Assembly (NCBI GenBank): GCA_963555705.1
Contig: OY743169.1
Coordinates: 10,106,014-10,170,013 of the forward strand
Source: Ligustrum vulgare
Lineage: Eukaryota; Streptophyta; Magnoliopsida; Lamiales; Oleaceae
Length of the DNA: 64,000 bases
Direction of reading: 5' to 3'
How positions within the stretch are numbered: position 1 is the first letter of the stretch; each line of letters starts with the position of its first letter. A model generated the notes under the pieces. That model saw only the letters and a list, made by a program, of their open reading frames with translations, made no database searches and was not told where the DNA came from. Below, piece by piece: positions 57,029 to 64,000 of this stretch. The position numbers and the translations under genes were made by a program.

Positions 57029-57245
57029 TTTTTGATTTTTAAAAATTTTGCTTTAGTTTTTTTTTTAAAAAAAAAATTCGAGCCTTTTTAAAAAAAATAT
57101 TTGAAGCAGTCTACTATAGTCGGTTTAAATTGATTTGGGTTTTTCTTGATAAAATGTATGGTTAAAAATTTTAGAAGGAAAATATATGTAATTAAAAAGT
57201 GGTTTGGAAGATTTTATATTATAGTTAAAAATAAATAAAAATTAA
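56611..57245. other. MITE fragment and poly-T stretch
   Basis: 56625-56860 is another MITE-like copy (gtgttcggtaaactac, then three 'aactatacacattttctctc' blocks). A long T-rich run lies at about 56996-57060. No gene. Confidence 0.55.
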
Positions 57246-57845
57246 GCCTCTGTTCGACTCCTTCATTATAAATGGGTATTTAAATTGCAAGATTTCCAAA
57301 ATCATTTTTTAACGACATATATTGTCCTTCTCCAATTTTTAACCATATATTTTCCTAAAAAACTCAAATAATCAATTTAAACTGATTACAGAAGCTGCCG
57401 AAAAGAGCCTAAACTGCTTCAAATATTTTTAAAAAAAGTTCCAAAATTTTTTTTAAAAAAACAACGGAACTTTTTTTAAAAAAACTCCAAAAAAAAAAAA
57501 AAAAGAAAAAAATATTCCCACATTTTTTTGCTCTTTTCAGCGGCTAATATAATCAGTTTAAATTGATTATTTTGGTTTTTTGATAAAATATGTGCTTTGA
57601 AATTGGTGATAGCAAATACATGTCGTTAAAAAGTGATTTGAGAAAATTTTGCAGTTTAAAACCCATTTATAATGAAGGAGCCGAATAGAAGCTTAATTTT
57701 ATTTTATTTTTGCTATAATGTAAAATCGTCCAAACCACTTTTTTATCACACATATTTTCTTTCTTCAATTTTTAAATACACATTTTACCTAAAAAATCCA
57801 AATCAATTTACACTGATTATAGTAGCCGTCAAACAGAGCTTAAAC
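57246..57845. repeat. Cluster of nested or abutting Tourist-like MITEs
   Basis: One copy runs GCCTCTGTTCG (57246) to GAAAAGAGCC (57409) between TAA sites. A second spans about 57531-57691, ending CCGAATAGAAGC|TTA. A third ends near 57838 at CAAACAGAGC|TTA. The copies share 'taatcaatttaaactgatta' in the interior and long A/T runs between them. Confidence 0.65.
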
Positions 57846-57977
57846 TGCTTCAAATATTTTTTTTAAAAAAGTTCGAAAATTTAAAAAAAATGTAGTAGAA
57901 GAAGAAGAAATGAATTTGTGATTTGAAAAAATCAAACTAAAAATTTGAATAATATGTGTCCCTCCCCCTTTGTCTTA

Positions 57978-58150
57978 GCCTCCGTTTGGCAACACTGTTT
58001 GATTTATAAACTGGTTTATTTATGATTTTGAGATAAAAAATAGTGGTTGAAAATTGGAGAGAGAAAAATGTGTGGTTATAAAGTAATTTAAAAAATTGTG
58101 TAATTTATAAATTGATTTATAAACTAAAAAAAGTACGTTTACCAAAGGGC
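57978..58150. mobile_element. Tourist-like MITE, best-preserved copy (173 bp)
   Basis: GCCTCCGTTTGGC ... TTACCAAAGGGC with TTA on both sides (57975-57977, 58151-58153). The interior signature is 'ttgaaaattggagagagaaaaatgtgtggtta'. Confidence 0.8.
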
Positions 58151-58153
58151 TTA

Positions 58154-59568
58154 TTTGGGGGACATGTTCACCTCCCTAAGAAATTACACTCCATGGTTGG
58201 GTTCACCCGCCAGCCACAATCACGTGCTGAATGATGCTAGTACTTTGACATTTTTCCAAAATTATTCATTTGGTAATCAAAATAAAATGATTTATAAATC
58301 AATGCATAAATTATACAAATTTTTAAATTAATTTTTAATTATATATATATTTTTTTCTCTTCAATTTTTAACAACTATTTTTTTATCTCAAAATTATAAA
58401 CAAATCAATTTATAAATCAAATAGTGTTATCAAGTAAATATTGGAGGGAATGAAGGGCTAAATGGTAAATTTGGAAAGAAAATAGAGGGTATCTTGTCTA
58501 GTCAGTTTGTCCACCATCAGACACTAGCATGTGATCGGTAAACAAAATTTTTTGATTTGGCCTGTGGTCAGATCTTATTGTTTTTTTGGTTTATAACCAA
58601 ATTTTAAACTACACAATTTCCTAAATCAATTTCTAATAATACATATTTTCTCTCTCTATTTTTTAACCATATATCTACCTCGAAAAACACAAAAAATCTG
58701 GTTTATAATCCATATTAAGCCTCCAAATAAATCGATCTATAAATCACATTATTTTTTCAAATCAATTTTTAATCACACACATTTTCTCTATCCAATTTTC
58801 AACAATTTTTTACCTCAAAATTATAAATAATTGCAATAGTGTTAAGAATAATTCTAGTGAGATATTTTTAACTTATATTGTGACATGACGAACATAGATT
58901 GGATGGTGTAAATAACTACCCCACCATTTACTTTTTTACCACCTAATGTATGTGCGTCATATCACAATGTCACTTGAAAATATCAATTAAAAATATCTCC
59001 TAAAATTACTCGTAGTGTTAAAGAAAATAGCTTTATGTATATCCATCTGTTTATTCGTCACTATGATGGTAATTTCTTTGCTATGGAATTCATTATAGAC
59101 TGCTTGCAATCTTTTGACAAGAAGGAAACGAAATTATTTTAATGAGAGACTATGCATTCGATTGGCTGGAATAATCTTCAAATTACTCATCGACCAAACT
59201 ATACATTCAGTTTTAATTTGTGTATGGATTCAATCGTAATTAATGGTGATTTGCATGATTATATATTGCAGTAAGCATCAAATAATTTAAACTATAACTA
59301 GAAAATCAATAAATATTTAAAGTTTGTATTTCACACTCTAAAATTATATTTGCTTAGCACAACACATGCTTTTAGCATAAGTACCGAAGTCGAATTTTTT
59401 TTTTTTTTTACCATGTCTCCAAAATGATTTGAAATAATTTTTTGTGGAAATTAGTTTCATGTTATTGTAATTAAGAAGTACTTGAGGCAATATTTTTAAT
59501 ACACTGTTTACTTTCTAGAGAAATGATTTAGTACACGTTGGACGTGCACTACCCCCACCCCATAGCTC
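58154..59568. other. AT-rich intergenic DNA with MITE scraps
   Basis: Further fragments with 'cacatattttctctc' and 'ataaataattg' occur near 58265-58440 and 58560-58830. No coding or RNA gene was recognised. Confidence 0.5.
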
Positions 59569-59603
59569 GGGGGGGGGGGGGGGTGATTTTTTTTTTTTTT
59601 TTT
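59569..59603. repeat. G15 run followed by T17 run
   Basis: Fifteen G (59569-59583), then tga, then about 17 T. The flanks carry related text in opposite senses (ttggacgtgcacta on the left, tccagatgcactac on the right), hinting at the centre of an old inverted repeat. Confidence 0.7.
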
Positions 59604-60005
59604 CACTGGACGTACACGGTATTGTGCATGTCCAGATGCACTACATCATTTCTATTACTTCCCATGTCACTGAAAATAAAAGTGGGTATTTTGTAAACCA
59701 ATTAGTAGAGAACCGATTCAAGTGTGAAATGAAATGGACAAAATGAATAGTAGTGACTCGGTGAGACTTATGATCAAGATCAATATTTGCTTTCACATTG
59801 TAATTTGTATTCAAATAATTAATTTTAAAACAACTTTGTTTGGTATAATTTTTTTATTTATAAATAAATAATATGATATTTTCGAAATAAAATATTTGGT
59901 TAAAAAATGATTTGGGGAAATGTATATTGTTAAAAATGTGTTTTAAAAAAAATATGTTGTTTATAAATATAATTACAAAGGAACAAATTTTCACCCTATA
60001 TGATG

Positions 60006-60941
60006 TGATCCCGGGAGGGGGTCACAACGAACATGCGGAATTAAACGAAACAAAGATAGGAAAGATCCAGATTCAGCCAAGAAATACAAGAACACAATAA
60101 TTAAAATACTGGAAAAGATAAAAATTGACGATAGGACCTGAACCCAATAATCACGACGCAATAAATTGACGATGCGGATTGAAGAACCGAGGTTTTCGAA
60201 ACACCACAAGGATTTGTCAAGTTCTTTGATAAGATTCTAATTGGAAATGCCACAAATATTCTCGCGAATATTTGATAAGTTCAACACCACAAATATTTCA
60301 CAACATTTGATAAGTTGAATTTGTTCTCGAAGAACACAAAAGGGACTCCTCAACCTTTCAATTGGAGAAAACTCTCTCAAATAATATTAATCTCAAACTC
60401 AAACTTAACTGTTTTTTACAATGAATGGAAAGGAATATAAATAAGCAAAATAACCTAGCATCTAATTTACTCAAAATAGAATTCTAATTAAACTAAAATA
60501 GGAAAATAACTTAAAATTATAAAGGAAACAAAATAATTGAAATTCCCGCAAAATCTGGCCCGCTCCTCAGTTACGGCCGTGAAGAATACATTTACGGCCG
60601 TAAAGCCTTCTCTGGTCCAAAACTGTTTTATGAGTTACGGCCGTAACTTTTAGACTTACGGCCGTAAGCCTGGTTCTGCTGAAATTCTTCCTTTTCCCTT
60701 AATAGTTAATTACGGCCGTGACGATAGCTTTTACGGCCGTGATTATATGTGTTATGGCCGTGAAGGATCTCCATTACAGCCGTAATGACCTTTTTGCACA
60801 AATAATTTTGATCCCTTGATTTAGCCTGATCCGTCCCTCTTCTCGGCTCGACCCCAACATGGAACTTACTCCGTTTTGCACGTAGATCATTGTCATATTG
60901 CCGATGGCTCGACTTTTCCCTTCGATGCCTGGTCCGGATCA
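60006..60941. mobile_element. LTR-like unit with TGATCC...GGATCA ends (936 bp)
   Basis: TGATCCCGGG at 60006 and CCGGATCA ending at 60941 form short inverted ends, as LTRs do. The interior has paired direct repeats (cacaaatatt...caca...tttgataagtt at 60250-60320), a TATAAATA at 60436-60443 (plus sense) and the palindrome array at 60571-60785. No partner LTR and no clear target duplication are seen, and orientation is unresolved; a solo LTR is the simplest reading. No ORF of note. Confidence 0.4.
60571..60785. promoter_or_regulatory. Array of eight TTACGGCCGTAA palindromes, phased near 10.5-bp multiples
   Basis: Copies start at 60571, 60592, 60635, 60656, 60710, 60731, 60752 and 60774. Three are perfect 12-bp palindromes (60592, 60635, 60656). 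Three end GA instead of AA, one reads TTATGGCCGTGA and one TTACAGCCGTAA. The spacings are 21, 43, 21, 54, 21, 21 and 22 bp, i.e. about 2, 4, 2, 5, 2, 2 and 2 helical turns. The sequence between the copies is unrelated. It looks like a set of sites for a dimeric DNA-binding protein on one face of the helix. Confidence 0.75.
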
Positions 60942-61089
60942 TATCACTATATTATAAGTGTTGCTTTTTATATTTACTATTCAATTTTGGTTTGTTGCTT
61001 TCCCATCTTAAAGTCAATGACAGTCAACATTACTATTCATGAACTGGTTTGGCAACTGACATTTACGTCATCGGATAACTATTGTTAAC

Positions 61090-62351
61090 AAATTAGAGCG
61101 GCTCCATATCTTCTCTCTCTCTCTAACCCAAAAACCTCCATTCAATCTTCAGATTAAAACAAGGTAGAGAGCAAGAGAGACGATAGGGGCAATGGTGAGA
61201 GGCTATTGCAACACCTCCACCTATTCCGCCGTCACAACCACCAACTCTGTCTGCTACCAACTCTTCAGCACCTTCAAACTATTGGAAATTTATCAGTTTT
61301 AGCAGTTAAATTTTGGAAATTTATCAGCTTCAGTTTAATGTTTCAGCAGTTAAAAATTTGTTTGAATGAAAATTAAAGTTTCGGCAGTTTCACAAATCTG
61401 CATTAGTTTCATCCTTTTCATCAATTCATCAGTTTCTTATGTTCAAATTCTGATTAAATGGAACTTAATGGTGCTGGCCTATAAATTACCTCTTCCTCTC
61501 GGCTGCTAAAACACACAGACCCCATAGCAAACACAAAGAATTTTTTCCAGCTTCCTCTTCCAATTTTCAGCAGCCTAAATCTTTTTCCTTCTTCGTTCCT
61601 TGCCAAAGTTCTTCGAGAGATAGACACAGTAGTTCGATAGGCGGTTAACGTAGTGCAACGCAAATCGACAACCGATTGTATCATGAGAATCGAACACTGA
61701 TCAAAACCTCGTGCACCCCGGTGAGGTGGCAAATTCGATTTAAGGAAACCGTGTAAACACAGGTCTTCGGTTTGATTATATTTTCTTTGATTCTCTAAAA
61801 TTTTCTCCCCTACAAACTTAAATCGAATTCTTCGAAAAAGTTTGAGAATCTGATTTTTTTTGGTCTTCGTCTTCTGTCAGTTTTTCTCTCGGTTCTGTTT
61901 ACAGTATACATTATATTACAGTATGTTTTAATATGTCTACTTAATTGCAGTAAAGCTTAGTTGCCTGAGAAAAGAAAAAAATAATAATAATAATCCATCA
62001 TCAGTTTGCATCAGGAGTTCGGTCTCTGCATGTGTTATCTCTAAGTAGTTTTGCATGGTTTTAAAATTATTTGGTAATGATCATTTTATAATTCTATTAA
62101 TGATTGATATAATTGTTAACTTTTCTTTTCATGATTATTTATTATTAGTTGATGATTTCTTCTTCATCATTGTCTAATAATTACTTTCTTATTATTATTT
62201 AATAAATATTTCATACATTTCCCGAGACTTAATTTTGCTTCTAGTGTGCTCGATTTCTTAAATTTGAAGCCATAACTTGGCTCTCGAATTCATTCAAAAT
62301 TTTACAAATTTATAATTATCCTAATTTATTTGTTGCTTATTCTAAGGTTAA
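61090..62351 (+). other. Probable 5' LTR/leader of the copia element at the right edge
   Basis: A TATA box CTATAAATTACC lies at about 61479-61490, followed by a CT-rich leader and text (gtgcaccccggtgaggtggcaaattcg, ggaaaccgtgtaaacacagg) of the kind seen in plant copia LTRs. A clear LTR end or PBS was not found before the gag ATG at 62352. A CTAAG acceptor-like site sits just before that ATG, so a leader intron is possible. A short frame at 61192 (MVRGYCNTSTYSAV...) is not recognised. Confidence 0.35.
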
Positions 62352-64000
62352 ATGGCTGTGAACAATGGAAGCAACACTGTTGGTATCGGTGTACCAAATC
62401 CTGCAATGACTGCAATTAACCCCGTTGAGACCTCGACTGGCGTTTCTCCCGTTGATGGGACACTTGGTGGCGGTATTCCTCATATTGGAGTGAACCCCAC
62501 TTTGCCTACGTCTGGGGCCTCGACAATCCAATTTGGTACAATACCTTTTCCAGTACCTAGGGCTGCGGTCTCAGTACTTTTACCATCGTTTTCGGCTCCG
62601 TTTCCTGTGAATCATGCGATTCGATCGGACAAGTTTACGGGGACTGATTTTAAGACATGGCAGAACAAGATGATTTTTTATCTTACAACTTTGGGCCTTG
62701 CACGTTTCCTCACCGAGGATGCCCCTGTTGTGGCTGAAAACGACACTGATTTGCATAGGCGTGCTGCTTGGGATGTATGGAAAAGTGCTGATTTTCTGTG
62801 CCGCAACTATGTCCTGGATGGCCTATAGATTTCTCTATATCACGTGTATGTGTTAAAGAAATCTGCTAAGGAGGTTTGGGAGTCCTTAGAAAAGAAGTAC
62901 AAAACCGAGGATGTTGGGTCTAAGAAATTCTTAGCTAGTCGGTGCATGGACTTCAAAATGGTGGATTCACGTTCAGTGGTGAGCCAAGTGCATGAGTACC
63001 AAGTGCTTTTGCAGGAAATGCATGCTGAGGGTTTGACTATGTCAGAATCCCTACAAGTGGCTACTGCTATTCACAAGCTACCTCCTCAGTGGAAGGCTTT
63101 CAAAAGCTATTTGCAGCATAAGAGGAAAGAGATGTCTTTCGAGGATTTAATTATCAAGCTGCGGATTGAGGAGGATAACAAATTGGCTGAACGTAAATCG
63201 GAGAATTCTTACTCTGAAAAGGCTAATGTACTGGAGCATGGCTAGAGTTCTGGTACCAAGAAGGGTCAATCTTTTAAAGCCAAGCAGGGTAATGGGAATC
63301 GAAATGATAAAAAGCAGGCCATGAAAGGATCTCAGTTGAAGCCTACCGGTGGGGTAGGAAAGAAGGCCAAGTTCCATTTCAATGGAAAGTGCTTCAATTG
63401 TGATAAAGTTGGGCACCGATCAGCAGACTACCGCCAGCCTCGGAGGGATAACAAGCAGCGTCATCAGACTAACATGGTTGGAAATGAGAGAGATCATCTC
63501 TCAGAAGACATGTCAGACCTAAACCTTACTGCGGTGATTAGAAAGGTTAACCTGGCGGGATCTAACCCAAAGGAGTGGTGGCTGGACACTGGGGCCACAT
63601 GCCATGTTTACTCCAATAGGAGCATGTTCACTATTTTTGTACCAGTTTCAAATGGTGAAAAGTAGTTCATGGGTAACTCTGCAACATCTGAAGTACTTAG
63701 GCAAGGTGATCCTGAAGATGACCTCTGGCAGAGAGCTTACTCTGACCAATTTGCTGTATGTGCCAAAGATTCGCAAGAATCTGGTTTCTGGGTCTCTTCT
63801 GAGCAAGAATGGTTTCCGCATGGTCATTGAGACAGACAAGCTGGTGATTACCAAGATAGGAGTTTATGTTGGGAAAGGCTATATGACTAATGGCCTATTT
63901 AAATTAAATGTAATTTCTGTAACCCCAACTGTTATGAATAATGATAAAACTCCTTCTGTTTACTTGCTTGAGTCTCCTAATCTGTGCATGGTAGATTAGG
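62352..64000 (+). pseudogene. Ty1/copia gag and protease start, decayed, runs off the window
   Basis: One frame runs from ATG 62352 to 63665 with three internal or terminal TAG codons (62826, 63243, 63663). A frame change follows near 63700-63715, and another TAG lies at 63997. Gag reads [74 protein letters not shown] and LPPQWKAFKSYLQHKRKEMSFEDL. The zinc knuckle CFNCDKVGHRSADY (63391-63432) has Tyr for its last Cys. Protease follows with WWLDTGATCHV (63580-63612) and, in the shifted frame, LTLTNLLYVPKIRKNLVS. RT and integrase would lie to the right of the window. Confidence 0.85.

Noticed and set aside
60006..61089. DNA transposon with TATA-GATG ends
   Set aside because: The flanking similarity in inverted sense is weak and no duplication supports it. 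A solo LTR with TGATCC...GGATCA ends is simpler, but not proven.

Overview
This is nuclear DNA of a flowering plant, almost certainly a eudicot. The evidence is GT-AG introns in two recognisable plant genes, AT-rich spacers, CT/GA microsatellites beside a gene start, and dense LTR retrotransposons and MITEs. I cannot name the species. Two conserved cellular genes are visible. The 3' end of a DUF1350 (alpha/beta-hydrolase-like) gene lies on + (exons 152-2804). A complete RopGEF gene with a PRONE domain, 562 aa in 7 coding exons plus a predicted 5'-UTR exon, lies on - (7259-12700). A third cellular gene is only a relic: the 3' half of a geranylgeranyl-diphosphate-synthase pseudogene (33774-34251, -), broken at its upstream edge by a Ty1/copia insertion.

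The rest is mobile DNA in layers. At 13.2-15.1 kb lie two hAT-type non-autonomous elements and a Mutator-type MITE. At 16.4-19.9 kb a non-coding LTR element carries later insertions in both LTRs, so each LTR shows the other's empty site. At 23.8-29.9 kb is a shattered copia element on -. At 32.7-33.6 kb is a hAT (DUF659) transposase pseudogene. At 34252-40755 is an internally deleted copia element with LTRs, PBS and an AGCTC target duplication. At 54.9-59 kb AT-rich repeats and a cluster of Tourist-like MITEs follow. At 60.0-60.9 kb is an LTR-like unit holding a phased array of palindromes. At 62.35 kb and running off the window is a decaying copia gag-protease.

The dominant feature is a 12.8-kb Ty3/gypsy element of the Tat type (42173-54977), with near-identical LTRs and an AGTAA duplication. 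It has gag, protease, RT, two RNase H domains and integrase on +, and a long intron-containing gene on the opposite strand with its own TATA box. Between integrase and that antisense gene lies a second copy of the polypurine tract followed by a decayed U3-like sequence. This suggests that the antisense module was added beyond an older 3' end. Despite young LTRs the coding strand carries two in-frame stops, a frameshift and a lost RNase H catalytic Asp, so this copy is probably non-autonomous.

The most unusual signals are (1) eight copies of TTACGGCCGTAA at 60571-60785 spaced by 21, 43, 21, 54, 21, 21 and 22 bp, i.e. close to whole helical turns; (2) the antisense gene and internal PPT/U3 relic of the Tat element; and (3) a Tourist-like MITE that makes up most of a very short RopGEF intron. 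All reading was by eye; no alignment or database search was run.
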